Source: Candidatus Izemoplasma sp.
GTDB taxonomy: Bacteria > Bacillota_I > Bacilli_A > Izemoplasmatales > Izemoplasmataceae
Direction: 5' to 3'
Assembly (NCBI GenBank): GCA_036172455.1
Contig: JAXKVY010000006.1
Span: 1 to 63,642, forward strand
DNA: 63,642 bases
Part shown: piece by piece, positions 25,054 to 33,826 of the stretch
Layout: the number at the start of each line of letters is the position of its first letter
Position numbering within the stretch: the first letter of the stretch is position 1
Notes under the pieces: generated by a model
Told to the model about the DNA's origin: nothing
What the model saw: the letters and a program-made list of their open reading frames with translations, nothing else
The model's database searches: none
Program-made: the position numbers and the translations under genes

Positions 25054-25129
25054 TGGTGGAGAATACTGGGCTCGAACCAGTGACCCCTTGCTTGTAAGGC
25101 AAGTGCTCTCCCAACTGAGCTAATCCTCC
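25054..25129 (-). tRNA. tRNA-Val (TAC)
   Basis: Acceptor GGAGGAT with one G-T pair, anticodon loop CTTACAA, encoded CCA. Confidence 0.96.
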
Positions 25130-25137
25130 ATATTATA

Positions 25138-25213
25138 TGGTGGAGCCTAGCGGGATCGAACCGCTGACCTCCTGCGTGCAAGGCAGGCGCTCTCCCAGCT
25201 GAGCTAAGGCCCC
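25138..25213 (-). tRNA. tRNA-Ala (TGC)
   Basis: Acceptor GGGGCCT/AGGCTCC, anticodon loop CTTGCAC, encoded CCA. Probable parent of the relic at 24676. Confidence 0.96.
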
Positions 25214-25246
25214 ATATAATTATTTTTTCAATTATGCAATTTTAAA

Positions 25247-25324
<78 letters not shown>

Positions 25325-25358
25325 CACCGATTACGCTGAAAATCCAAGCGCGTTATTT

Positions 25359-25387
25359 ATTCTACTATGATATTGAAGTATTGTCAA
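25359..25387 (-). promoter_or_regulatory. Promoter of the main tRNA operon
   Basis: TTGACA (25382-25387) and TAGAAT (25359-25364) with a 17-base spacer read into tRNA-Ile and the eleven genes (plus relic) after it. Confidence 0.8.
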
Positions 25388-25444
25388 CACTAATAGTAGA
25401 CTTTTTAGAGAAAATTTTGAATATTAAATGATTGAAAATAAAAA

Positions 25445-25519
25445 TGGCTGGGCTAGATGGACTCGAACCATCGATCCCGGAGTCAAAGTCCGGTGCCTTA
25501 ACCGCTTGGCCATAGCCCA
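25445..25519 (-). tRNA. tRNA-Gln (TTG)
   Basis: Acceptor TGGGCTA, anticodon loop CTTTGAC, encoded CCA. Second gene of a Tyr-Gln unit. Confidence 0.96.
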
Positions 25520-25523
25520 ATAG

Positions 25524-25607
25524 TGGTGGGCGGGGACGGATTCGAACCGCCGAACCGTTAGGAGCAGAGTTACAGTCTGCCGCGTTTAGCCACTTCGCTA
25601 CCCGCCC
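25524..25607 (-). tRNA. tRNA-Tyr (GTA)
   Basis: Class II tRNA of 84 bases, acceptor GGGCGGG, anticodon loop CTGTAAC, encoded CCA. Confidence 0.96.
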
Positions 25608-25622
25608 AAACACGCAAGATAT

Positions 25623-25651
25623 ATTTTATAATAAATCAAACAAAAATGCAA
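25623..25651 (-). promoter_or_regulatory. Promoter of the tRNA-Tyr-Gln unit
   Basis: TTGCAT (25646-25651) and TAAAAT (25623-25628), spacer 17, directly between the MazG-like gene and tRNA-Tyr. Confidence 0.65.
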
Positions 25652-25652
25652 G

Positions 25653-25937
25653 TTATTTTTTTAATGGATATTTGATAGCATTCTTTTCAAGTTTTTCATC
25701 AATTATTTTAGCCATATCAAAGCCTAAATCATGCGCTAAGGCAAAAGAGTATATTACAACATCGGCTATCTCTTCTTTCACATTTTCCATATCTGCATGT
25801 TCTTTTCCCCATTGATAATTTTCTAATAATTCTGCAGCTTCAATAATGATTGATTTCGCAAGATTTTCAGGTTTATCATTTTCATCCCATCCCCTAGCAT
25901 CTCGAAATGCTATAATTTTATCAATTATATCTTGCAT
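25653..25937 (-). CDS. MazG-like nucleotide pyrophosphohydrolase
   Basis: A 94-residue single-domain MazG/RS21-C6-like protein. IIIEAAELLENYQW near residue 30 and EEIADVVIYSFALA near 57 give the E-x-x-E / E-x-x-D magnesium-binding helices. Such enzymes hydrolyse non-canonical dNTPs to monophosphates. The ATG at 25937 is nine bases after AAAGGA; an upstream ATG overlaps the ribosome site. It is the last gene of a parAB-mscS-DUF951 run. Confidence 0.88.
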   Translation of the reverse strand: MQDIIDKIIAFRDARGWDENDKPENLAKSIIIEAAELLENYQWGKEHADMENVKEEIADVVIYSFALAHDLGFDMAKIIDEKLEKNAIKYPLKK

Positions 25938-25942
25938 ATAAA

Positions 25943-26131
25943 TCATTCCTTTGTCTGCTTAATTTTCTTTAATCTTTTTATTACAGTGGGACGTTCAAGC
26001 ATTACAATGCGATCACATTCCATACATTGCAACTTTATATCAGCTCCCGAGCGAATAACCTTCCAATCATAGGAACCACAAGGATGTGGTTTTTTTAATG
26101 TGATAATATCGCCAATATTAATCTTTTGCAT
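25943..26131 (-). CDS. DUF951-family protein
   Basis: A 62-residue protein with the family hallmarks NIGDIITLKKPHPCG near residue 3, then SYDWKVIRSGADIKLQCMECDRIVML and a basic tail. The cysteine pattern suggests zinc or nucleic-acid contact, but no function is established. In Firmicutes it usually sits next to mscS and parB, as here. ATG at 26131 is preferred to an in-frame TTG that abuts the ribosome site; it overlaps the mscS end. Confidence 0.88.
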   Translation of the reverse strand: MQKINIGDIITLKKPHPCGSYDWKVIRSGADIKLQCMECDRIVMLERPTVIKRLKKIKQTKE

Positions 26132-26966
26132 TATGGACAACTACCTGAGGGAATGGAATTTCAATATCATTTTCATTACAGTGTAAAACAACATCTCGTC
26201 TGATGTCTCTTTCTACTTGAAAGTGTTTCATTGTATTGGTCTTTGCAATAATTCTCATATTTATACTCGAATCAGCTAATTCGGTTACACCTAAGAATGT
26301 GGGCTTTTCAACAATATCATCATAATCTTTTTCTATTTGATCCATTAATCCCGGCATAAGTTCATAAAGTTTTGGCAAATCTGTATCATACGCTACACCA
26401 AAATCTACAACTGCGGTGCTATTATTAGTAGAATAGTTGATGATATTACCAAGATTACCATTATTAATAATCTTTGTTTCACCCTTCCAATTCTGTAAAG
26501 TTGTTGTTCTGAGTCCAATCGTTTTAACCGTTCCTTTGAATCCATCTGATTCAACAACATCTCCAACATTAAACTCACCGTCAACGATAACAAAGAATCC
26601 ACTAATAAAGTCACGAACGATTTCTTGAGCTCCAAACCCTATTGCTAAACCTAAAACACCTGCGGACGCAATAAACGGTGTAATATCAACGTTTAATTCA
26701 CCTAATACTACCATGATTACAATAAACCAAATAACATATTTAAACACACTCGAGAGCAAATTTGCTACTGTTTCTGCTCTTGCAGGATTACTATTCTTAA
26801 CTTTTAATGATTTAGAAATAATGATGGATAGAATTTTTGAGGCTATCATACCTATAATAATCCATACGACTATCATTATTCCAGTCACAGTAATTTTAGC
26901 TAGTGTCTCATTGAGTTGTGTATACTCACTCACTAGTTGGGCAATTGAATCACCAATACTTAACAT
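26118..26966 (-). CDS. mscS: Small-conductance mechanosensitive channel (MscS family)
   Basis: A 282-residue protein with three transmembrane segments (about 22-45, 65-85, 92-115) and the pore helix ASAGVLGLAIGFGAQEIVRD, followed by the beta domain with FNVGDVVESDGFKGTVKTIGLRTT. It opens on membrane tension to release solutes during osmotic downshock. The ATG at 26966 follows AAGGATGAG. Six bases separate it from parB, so it is part of the same transcript. Confidence 0.93.
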   Translation of the reverse strand: MLSIGDSIAQLVSEYTQLNETLAKITVTGIMIVVWIIIGMIASKILSIIISKSLKVKNSNPARAETVANLLSSVFKYVIWFIVIMVVLGELNVDITPFIASAGVLGLAIGFGAQEIVRDFISGFFVIVDGEFNVGDVVESDGFKGTVKTIGLRTTTLQNWKGETKIINNGNLGNIINYSTNNSTAVVDFGVAYDTDLPKLYELMPGLMDQIEKDYDDIVEKPTFLGVTELADSSINMRIIAKTNTMKHFQVERDIRRDVVLHCNENDIEIPFPQVVVHNAKD

Positions 26967-26971
26967 AATTA

Positions 26972-27802
26972 TCACTCATCCTTAAATGAATTTATTATTT
27001 TTTGTAATTGCTTTTCTGTTTTGTATCTCATAGTAATTTTATTGTGCTTCACTGATACTTTTATATCATTAAATCGTGAACTTATAAACCGTTTCGCTTT
27101 ATTGAGTGTCTCCTCAGAAATAATATCTTCATCATTGGTTTTATATTTTCTAATAATACTTTCTGTATCTCTAACAGTTAAATGTTCTTGTTTAATACGC
27201 GCAAATAATTCTAGACAAAAGTTCAAATTATTAAGCTTACTTAATGCACGTGCATGTCCCATGCTAATTTCTTCAGTATTTACAGCATCCATAACTACAG
27301 TAGGTAAATTTAATAAGCCGATAATATTAGTAACATATACACGACTTTTACCAATTTTTTCACCAAGTTCTTGATGGGTAATATGTGTATTTTCAATTAT
27401 TTTTTGGAATGCAATTGCTTCTTCAATTGGTGATAAATCTTCTCTTTGAATATTCTCAAGCATTGCTAGTTCAGGTAAATACTTTTCATTATATTCACGA
27501 ACAATCGCTGGCACTTCTTTTAAGCCAGCTAATTCAGCTGCTCGAACTCGTCTTTCACCTGCGACTAAAATATATCCTTGTGCAGCTGGTTTGAGAATGA
27601 TCGGTTGTAAAATCCCATGTTGCTTGATAGAATTTGCCAACTCTTTCAACTTAAGCTCATCAAAAACCGTTCTAGGTTGCCCCGGATTTGCCTTGATTTC
27701 ATCTATCGATACATCGACAATTTCTTCATTACCAGTCACATATGTCTCATTCTCCGCAATAAGATCACTGAACGTTCTCCCTAAATTATTTTTATCTTTC
27801 AC
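26972..27802 (-). CDS. parB: Chromosome partitioning protein ParB/Spo0J
   Basis: A 276-residue ParB: N-terminal domain with VDVSIDEIKANPGQPR, the CTP-binding GERRVRAAE near 80, and the KIGKSRVYVTNIIGLLNLP helix-turn-helix near 150, then a C-terminal dimer region. It binds parS sites and slides as a CTP clamp, loading SMC. The start is GTG at 27802, overlapping the parA stop by 11 bases. No clear parS site is seen in the window. Confidence 0.94.
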   Translation of the reverse strand: MKDKNNLGRTFSDLIAENETYVTGNEEIVDVSIDEIKANPGQPRTVFDELKLKELANSIKQHGILQPIILKPAAQGYILVAGERRVRAAELAGLKEVPAIVREYNEKYLPELAMLENIQREDLSPIEEAIAFQKIIENTHITHQELGEKIGKSRVYVTNIIGLLNLPTVVMDAVNTEEISMGHARALSKLNNLNFCLELFARIKQEHLTVRDTESIIRKYKTNDEDIISEETLNKAKRFISSRFNDIKVSVKHNKITMRYKTEKQLQKIINSFKDE

Positions 27803-28568
27803 TTATGGAAACCATTTCTTTCGCGAGATTTTTATAGCTTAATGATCCTTTAGAGTTGGGAGAAAACTCGGTAACTGGCAATCCATGAGATGGTGCAACT
27901 GAGCATTTTACATTTCTTGGTATGATCGTTTTAAAGACTTTTTCTTTAAAATATGTCCTCACTTCATTAATAACTTCATACCCGATGTTACTCCGTGTAT
28001 CTAACATAGTGAGTAATACCCCTTCAATAGTGAGTGACCGTTGATTAAACTTCTGTTTCTTTTGTATTACTCGAATGGTATTCAATAACTGTGTTAATCC
28101 ATCTAGTGCTAAAAATTCACATTGCACAGGAATTAAAACACTATCTGATGCAACTAAAGCATTAATCGTAACCACACCTAAGGATGGGGGACAATCTATA
28201 ATGATATAGTCATAATTGTCTCTCACTGACTCTAATGCATTTGATAAGATGTAGTCCTTATTATCATGTGAAAGCAGAAATTGACTAATATTACCTAACT
28301 CATAACGTGCTGGAATAATATCTACTTCAACACTATCAACTTTTTGTATGATGTCATTAATATTTGCATTTTCCAAAAATATATCTGCGACAGTATAATC
28401 TAGATTAGCGCGGTTAATACCCAGGTAAGTGGTTGCATTTGCTTGGTGATCAACATCTACTAAAAGAACTCGTTTACCTAAATAGGATAACGAGCTTGCT
28501 AAATTAACGCTGGTTGTGGTTTTTCCAACGCCGCCTTTTTGGTTACTAATTGATAAAATTTTTCCCAT
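27792..28568 (-). CDS. parA: Chromosome partitioning ATPase ParA/Soj
   Basis: A 258-residue ParA with the deviant Walker A KGGVGKTT near residue 11, DVDHQANAT (Walker A') near 40 and IIIDCPPSLG (Walker B) near 120. It works with ParB in origin segregation, and in Firmicutes Soj also controls DnaA. ATG follows AAGGTGGG. The leader carries a 12-base terminator-like hairpin and, farther up, a dyad of two consensus DnaA boxes. Confidence 0.95.
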   Translation of the reverse strand: MGKILSISNQKGGVGKTTTSVNLASSLSYLGKRVLLVDVDHQANATTYLGINRANLDYTVADIFLENANINDIIQKVDSVEVDIIPARYELGNISQFLLSHDNKDYILSNALESVRDNYDYIIIDCPPSLGVVTINALVASDSVLIPVQCEFLALDGLTQLLNTIRVIQKKQKFNQRSLTIEGVLLTMLDTRSNIGYEVINEVRTYFKEKVFKTIIPRNVKCSVAPSHGLPVTEFSPNSKGSLSYKNLAKEMVSISER

Positions 28569-28582
28569 CTAAAACCCACCTT

Positions 28583-28617
28583 AAAAATAGATACTTCACA
28601 GTTTCTGAAGTATCTAT
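28583..28617 (-). terminator. Hairpin with T tract just before parA
   Basis: Perfect 12-base stem (ATAGATACTTCA/TGAAGTATCTAT), seven-base loop, then ATTTTTAA on the minus strand, ending about 15 bases before the parA ATG. It can end the upstream transcript or attenuate parAB. Confidence 0.7.
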
Positions 28618-28660
28618 TATTTTATCACATAAGTTCATTTTTTTATAGTTCAAATGATGA

Positions 28661-28691
28661 CAAGTTATCCACAAAAAATGTGGATAACTTG
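28661..28691. promoter_or_regulatory. Perfect dyad of two consensus DnaA boxes
   Basis: The 13-base arms CAAGTTATCCACA and TGTGGATAACTTG are separated by five A. Each arm contains an exact TTATCCACA DnaA box (28665-28673 and, inverted, 28679-28687). No T tract follows on either strand, so it is unlikely to be only a terminator. It lies directly after the stop of the 28693 gene and before parA. Confidence 0.75.
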
Positions 28692-28692
28692 A

Positions 28693-29874
28693 TTAAAGGT
28701 GTTCTCTAAATATTTCTTGATTGTCTAGGTAGAAATTAACAAGTTCAAAGGATAAAAATTCTCTAAACTCTTTTGAGATGAATAGCTCAGTGATTTCTTC
28801 ATGCGATAAGACCCTCTTAGCTGAACCATATTTATCAAATTGCGTCATTTCATTTTTTAAGTATTTGTATAAAAATGCTAATGCGATTAATTTATTAATG
28901 CGATCATCAAATAAATCGGATAAATGATATTGATACCGCGATTCAGAATACTCTGGGGTGTCCTTAAATAATGTTGCAAAATCATACAGTAATGCACTCA
29001 TTTCTGTATCATCATTTAACATGTACTTTTTAAACTGTTTAGCATAACGTTTTGCTAATTTAGTGCCTTTATCACTCGCAATGATTTCATCAATATCTTG
29101 TGAGTGTAAAAAGAAGTAATATTCTACAACTTCAGCTATTTTATCGCCTTCGTCTTCAAAAAACTCATTAATAAAAGTACTTAATTCGTTTACAGTTTGT
29201 TGGAATTTTCCACTTTCATACACTGGCTTCTCTTTATTTTTTTCCATAAGGTCGTCTAAATATCGAGAACTAAATGATTGATATTTATCCAACATTTTGC
29301 TCATTGTTAACCACTCATTATTCATCTTCTCATAAATACTATCTGAGACAATGAATTGTATCAAAAAGACAATGTAGAATCCAATCAATACAATTAAGTA
29401 GGTATCTTGTGAAATCAACGTGCTGATACTATTTGTGCCAACAATATACTCACCATTTGTCATAATGTAAAAAACGCCATAGCCTGTAACTAATCCACCA
29501 TACAATAGATAGGTGACAATATCATGATAAAAAATAATGACTGTTAAAGATACAAAAAACATGATAAAGCCATAGAAGTAATTTGATGAATTTACAAATG
29601 CAAATGTAATCCCTAATATGGTAATAATTGAAAGATGCATTGCGATACGATTTGAATTAATAGCAATAAATAAGATGGTTAATAAAAACAAAAATGAAAA
29701 TGCAATTGAGACAAACAAGAAAGTATTATCATCGGCGTTACTAAATGGGGCTGAGATGTAGCTTAATATTACAAATATGGATATAAAAAACGTGACTAAG
29801 ATAAGTTTTAATCTTAACACTTCATTAAAGGTTAAGAACTCACTGTGTCGAATACGATCAAGTAATGTTTTCAT
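28693..29874 (-). CDS. Six-helix membrane protein with degenerate HD-GYP-like domain (B)
   Basis: A 393-residue protein with about six hydrophobic segments in the first 190 residues, then a helical cytosolic domain. The tail (about 335-393), with YGSAKRVLSHEEITELFISKEF then FLSFELVNFYLDNQEIF, follows the pattern of the C-terminal part of HD-GYP phosphodiesterases (R-Y-x-x-x-x-S-x-E-E-A, then F-x-x-x-L-V-x-x-F), but the HD and GYP metal motifs are missing. It looks like a paralogue of its upstream neighbour, which it overlaps by 17 bases. Role unknown; an inactive sensor is an inference. Confidence 0.65.
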   Translation of the reverse strand: MKTLLDRIRHSEFLTFNEVLRLKLILVTFFISIFVILSYISAPFSNADDNTFLFVSIAFSFLFLLTILFIAINSNRIAMHLSIITILGITFAFVNSSNYFYGFIMFFVSLTVIIFYHDIVTYLLYGGLVTGYGVFYIMTNGEYIVGTNSISTLISQDTYLIVLIGFYIVFLIQFIVSDSIYEKMNNEWLTMSKMLDKYQSFSSRYLDDLMEKNKEKPVYESGKFQQTVNELSTFINEFFEDEGDKIAEVVEYYFFLHSQDIDEIIASDKGTKLAKRYAKQFKKYMLNDDTEMSALLYDFATLFKDTPEYSESRYQYHLSDLFDDRINKLIALAFLYKYLKNEMTQFDKYGSAKRVLSHEEITELFISKEFREFLSFELVNFYLDNQEIFREHL

Positions 29875-31066
29875 CTTTATCCCCCTTTAAAATATCCTTA
29901 ACAATTGTGTCAAAGACCTCATTGTTCTTTAAATATACTTGGAGAACGTCTCGATTGACACTGTAAAAATATTTGGAGTTTAATATGACATCACGAATGA
30001 CTTCTTCTGGGATTTCCTTCAAATAGGGTTTATCCTGTTTGATCATGACATAAAACACTACAAATGAGATGATTTTAACATAAATACTATCTTCTGAATG
30101 GTTAAATGATTTGAATTGCGATTCTGAAAATATCTCATTCTTATCAATGTTTATATCTTTAGTCTTACTTGCTTTAATCGCTAGGTTACGCATTTTATGA
30201 CTGACTCTTAACTCTAGTAATTTTAACCGCTTAATTTCTTCGATGGTATATTCTGGAAAATCATCTTTTAATTCCATCAAAGACTTCTTATCTAATTGTC
30301 TTAGCACATCAATTTTGCGCTTAAAGACATTTTCGATTTCAAGTTTTTCAGCTAATTTTTCTGTGAAGACTTCAACATCATCATAATACGATTTAACATC
30401 CATTTTATCTTGATCCACAATTTCGTGTAATTCTTCTAAAATATCAATATTTCGTATTTCCGATTCTTTAATATGTGCTAATTGATTATAGAAAAACATT
30501 TTACGTTTTATCAAGATATAAGAAGATAATGCTAAAAGTAGAACAAACACAAACAAGAAGATAATAATTAACAATACTTGCGGGGTTGCATTGCCAGGAA
30601 TATCCAGGATAGTGGTAAAATTAACTACCAGTAAAAAACCAAATATAAATACCAGTAAATTACTGAGTACCATAACCTTATAATCTTGATAAATGAATAT
30701 AACAGCGTACGCTAAGAAAAGGGTAGTAAACACACTTGGTGTTTGGAATACAATCACTAACCCGGCTGTAATTGAAAAGAGTGCTATAGTATTAAAATAC
30801 ATGGCAATACGCAAGTTATTATAGCGATCATTATCGTATGAGTATAGGATTAAATTAACAATGAAAAATACAACAAAAAACCCTATAAACGTAAAGAAAT
30901 AATTCGAATCAACACGTAAGTGATACATAATAATAACCAAAATAATCGCAAAAATCATTGTTAATAGATTAACTAACAATGTCTTTAACTTTAGATGTCC
31001 TAATTCTAAAGTTGCCTTGTATGGATCGAGTTGCTTATACTCATACTTTTTGGTATCTTTTTGCAT
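29858..31066 (-). CDS. Six-helix membrane protein with degenerate HD-GYP-like domain (A)
   Basis: A 402-residue protein of the same design as the 28693 gene: six hydrophobic segments to about residue 195, a charged linker, then a helical domain. Its tail, with VMIKQDKPYLKEIPEEVIRDVI and VNRDVLQVYLKNNEVF, gives the clearer resemblance to an HD-GYP C-terminal half (D-x-P-Y, then P-E-E). No HD pair or GYP loop is present, so c-di-GMP hydrolysis is not expected. It lies between rsmG and the DnaA-box dyad near parA. The start ATG has only a weak ribosome site. Confidence 0.65.
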   Translation of the reverse strand: MQKDTKKYEYKQLDPYKATLELGHLKLKTLLVNLLTMIFAIILVIIMYHLRVDSNYFFTFIGFFVVFFIVNLILYSYDNDRYNNLRIAMYFNTIALFSITAGLVIVFQTPSVFTTLFLAYAVIFIYQDYKVMVLSNLLVFIFGFLLVVNFTTILDIPGNATPQVLLIIIFLFVFVLLLALSSYILIKRKMFFYNQLAHIKESEIRNIDILEELHEIVDQDKMDVKSYYDDVEVFTEKLAEKLEIENVFKRKIDVLRQLDKKSLMELKDDFPEYTIEEIKRLKLLELRVSHKMRNLAIKASKTKDINIDKNEIFSESQFKSFNHSEDSIYVKIISFVVFYVMIKQDKPYLKEIPEEVIRDVILNSKYFYSVNRDVLQVYLKNNEVFDTIVKDILKGDKDENIT

Positions 31067-31085
31067 ATCATCACAATCCTATCAT

Positions 31086-31769
31086 TTATAGTGGATTAGA
31101 TTTAATCTTTTTAAACCTTCTTGGATACTTATCCGGTGTCTCTTTTACTTTCTTAAATTGAATTAATATATGCTCTGCATCTAATAAACGATATGAGTAA
31201 CGTTTCGTTTCTGTTACGCCAAGGATATCAAATGCTTTTTGACTTTGGGCTAACTCATCTTCAAACTTAGGACCTTTTAAAACAATAAATGCCCCATCTT
31301 TTTTGACAAAAGGGATGCATAACTCTGACAGCATCTGTAAGTTCGCAACGGCTCTAGCCGTAACAATGTCATAGGTTGCTTTCTCTTTAAATGATTCTGC
31401 TCGTCCATGAATTAATCTTGCCTCTAAGCCTAACTCTTTAGTTAGCGTTTTAAGAAAGGTAATACGTTTATTTAACGCATCAATAATCGTAACGTCTAAA
31501 TTCGGATACACTATCTTTAATGGAATGCTTGGAAATCCAGCACCACTGCCAACATCTAATATCTTCTGATCGTTCAGCGTGATGATTTGGCCCATCATAA
31601 TACTATCATAGAAGTGCTTCATAAGTACCTCATCATAGGATGTGATGGCCGTTAAATTTACTTTTTGATTCCATTCAACCAACAATCGGTAGTAATCTTC
31701 AAATTGCTGGATTTGCTTTTTAGATAACAGAATATCTATCGCTTCTAGTTTTTGTATAAATGCTTGCAT
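31086..31769 (-). CDS. rsmG: 16S rRNA (guanine-527-N7) methyltransferase RsmG
   Basis: A 227-residue methyltransferase with VEWNQKVNLTAIT near residue 30 and the SAM-binding ILDVGSGAGFPSIPL near 68, plus DALNKRITFL and TARAVA. It methylates G527 in 16S rRNA. ATG follows AAGGTGAT. It sits between mnmG and the membrane pair, in the usual mnmG-rsmG-par neighbourhood, but mnmE is absent from the window. Confidence 0.95.
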   Translation of the reverse strand: MQAFIQKLEAIDILLSKKQIQQFEDYYRLLVEWNQKVNLTAITSYDEVLMKHFYDSIMMGQIITLNDQKILDVGSGAGFPSIPLKIVYPNLDVTIIDALNKRITFLKTLTKELGLEARLIHGRAESFKEKATYDIVTARAVANLQMLSELCIPFVKKDGAFIVLKGPKFEDELAQSQKAFDILGVTETKRYSYRLLDAEHILIQFKKVKETPDKYPRRFKKIKSNPL

Positions 31770-31824
31770 GCTTAAATCACCTTAGGTCTATTTTACCATA
31801 CTAATCAATATTTTAAAATATAAG

Positions 31825-31851
31825 AAAAACAGCTTTTGAAAAGCTATTTTT
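31825..31851 (-). terminator. Terminator after mnmG
   Basis: AGCTTTT/AAAAGCT hairpin with T tracts on both sides, overlapping the mnmG stop. Confidence 0.75.
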
Positions 31852-33697
31852 TTGTTTGTATATGTACCAACAACAAAGAAACATCCGCAGGATTTACACC
31901 ACTAATACGAGATGCTTGTCCAATCGTAAGAGGTTTGATATCTTTTAATTTCTCTTTGGCTTCTAAAGCTAAATTATGGATCGCATCATAATCGATATCT
32001 GATGGAATCTTAACAGTCTCCATTTTCAACATTTTTTCAGCTTGTTTTTCGGCTTTTTTAATATAACCTTCATACTTACTATCAATCTCCACTTGTTCCA
32101 GTACCTCTTGAGAATAATCACTGAGATCAACCCAGTGGTTTAAATGGTTTATCATGATTTCAGGACGCTTTAGAAGTCCCAACAAATTTGTCTTATTTCT
32201 TAACTCAGTAGAACCAATCTCTAAGATATAATCGTTTGTTTCTTTATTCGGTGTAATAAAATAGTCACTAAGCATTTCTTTAACTCTTTTTATATCGGCC
32301 AACTTCTCGACAAATTTTTTATATTTTTCATCTGTGATAAGACCTATATCATATCCATATTGACGTAAACGAATATCTGCATTATCATGGCGTAATAGTA
32401 AGCGGTATTCCGCTCTTGATGTTAGTAATCGATAAGGATCAACGACGCCTTTTGTCACTAAATCATCAATTAATACACCTATATATGCCTCGTTACGTTT
32501 TAATACAAGGGGCTCTTTACCTTCTAAGTCTAACGATGCGTTAATTCCAGCCATAAGGCCTTGACAAGCTGCTTCTTCATACCCACTTGTCCCATTTACC
32601 TGTCCAGCAAAATACAGGTTATTATACTGTTTACTTGCTAGTGATGGATACAAATCTCTTGGATCAATCGCATCATACTCAATGGCATATGCATAGCGAA
32701 CAATTTCCGCTTTTTCTAATCCAGGAATAGATTTTACCATTTTTTCTTGAATATCATGTGGCATAGAGGTTGAAAAGCCTTGAACATAAATTTCTTCTAA
32801 TGATTCACTTTCGGGTTCTAAGAAAATCTGATGACGGGCTTTATCTTTAAATCGTACCAATTTATCCTCAATCGATGGACAGTATCTAGGCCCAACACCT
32901 TCAACTGCACCACTATACATTGATGACAAGGTTAAATTATTGTTAATCACATTATGCGTTTGTGGACTCGTATATGTTAAATAACATGAATATTGTTTAT
33001 CTACATCATAATAATAAATATTATCATAACTGAACGTACGTTCAATAGGATCTCCTGGATGCTCAACAGTTTTACTAAAATCGACTGTTTCACGTTTTAC
33101 ACGTGGCGGTGTTCCTGTTTTCAACCGCTGTGTCTCAAATCCAAGTTCTCTTAGCTGTGGACTAAGTCCAAGTGATGGTTTTTGTTTATCAGGTCCTTCT
33201 TTTTTAAAGACGTCTCCAACCATGATTTTAGATTGCATGTATGTCCCTGTAGTAATGATAATCTTTTTTCCTAAATAAGTGTCTCCATTGGCTAATTTGA
33301 CTCCTATTACTTGATTATTTTCAAACAATAATTTCTCAACATAGGCTTCGATGACATCTAAATTCTCTTGGGTAAATATGGTTTCTTTCATTTCTTTTGA
33401 ATATCGGACCTTATCACTTTGTGCTCGTAATGCCCTGACGGCTGGACCCTTAGATATGTTTAAAAGACGCATTTGAATTTGAGTTTTATCGGCATTTCTT
33501 GCCATCTCTCCTCCAAGCGCATCTATTTCTCTTACTACAATACCTTTCGCTGGTCCACCAACCGATGGATTACACGGCATTGAGGCAATCATGTCTAGAT
33601 TACCTGTGACCAATAAGGTCTGATGACCTTTTCTTGCAGCAGCTAAACATGCTTCACTACCCGCATGTCCTCCACCGACGACAATTACTTCATACAT
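31844..33697 (-). CDS. mnmG: tRNA uridine-34 carboxymethylaminomethyl modification enzyme MnmG
   Basis: A 617-residue FAD enzyme: VIVVGGGHAGSEACLAAARKG (dinucleotide fold) at the N-terminus, GPAKGIVVREIDALGG near 50, GRYCPSIEDK-type motif (GPRYCPSIEDKLVRF near 275) and GYEEAACQGLMAGINAS near 370. With MnmE it modifies the wobble uridine of tRNAs. The ATG at 33697 follows AGGTGAT; a nearer GTG lies on the ribosome site. It is the first gene of the leftward block; the neighbour on its right is divergent. Confidence 0.95.
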   Translation of the reverse strand: MYEVIVVGGGHAGSEACLAAARKGHQTLLVTGNLDMIASMPCNPSVGGPAKGIVVREIDALGGEMARNADKTQIQMRLLNISKGPAVRALRAQSDKVRYSKEMKETIFTQENLDVIEAYVEKLLFENNQVIGVKLANGDTYLGKKIIITTGTYMQSKIMVGDVFKKEGPDKQKPSLGLSPQLRELGFETQRLKTGTPPRVKRETVDFSKTVEHPGDPIERTFSYDNIYYYDVDKQYSCYLTYTSPQTHNVINNNLTLSSMYSGAVEGVGPRYCPSIEDKLVRFKDKARHQIFLEPESESLEEIYVQGFSTSMPHDIQEKMVKSIPGLEKAEIVRYAYAIEYDAIDPRDLYPSLASKQYNNLYFAGQVNGTSGYEEAACQGLMAGINASLDLEGKEPLVLKRNEAYIGVLIDDLVTKGVVDPYRLLTSRAEYRLLLRHDNADIRLRQYGYDIGLITDEKYKKFVEKLADIKRVKEMLSDYFITPNKETNDYILEIGSTELRNKTNLLGLLKRPEIMINHLNHWVDLSDYSQEVLEQVEIDSKYEGYIKKAEKQAEKMLKMETVKIPSDIDYDAIHNLALEAKEKLKDIKPLTIGQASRISGVNPADVSLLLVHIQTKK

Positions 33698-33826
33698 AAA
33701 TATCACCTGTACGTTATATTTTATTACTATTTTTTTAAATAGTAAAGCATATCACCATGTGATTCTTTTATTCTACAAGAAACTAAGGTATAATGAAACA
33801 AAAGAATGTAAATTGGATGTGAAAAC

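Noticed and set aside
33086-33101. parS-like string TGTTTCACGTTTTACA inside mnmG
   Set aside because: Only 13 of 16 positions fit, one half is broken and the bases encode conserved MnmG residues.
33707-33826. Replication origin in the gap between mnmG and the response regulator
   Set aside because: The orientation switch is suggestive, but the gap has no DnaA box and no unwinding-type repeat, and dnaA is not here.
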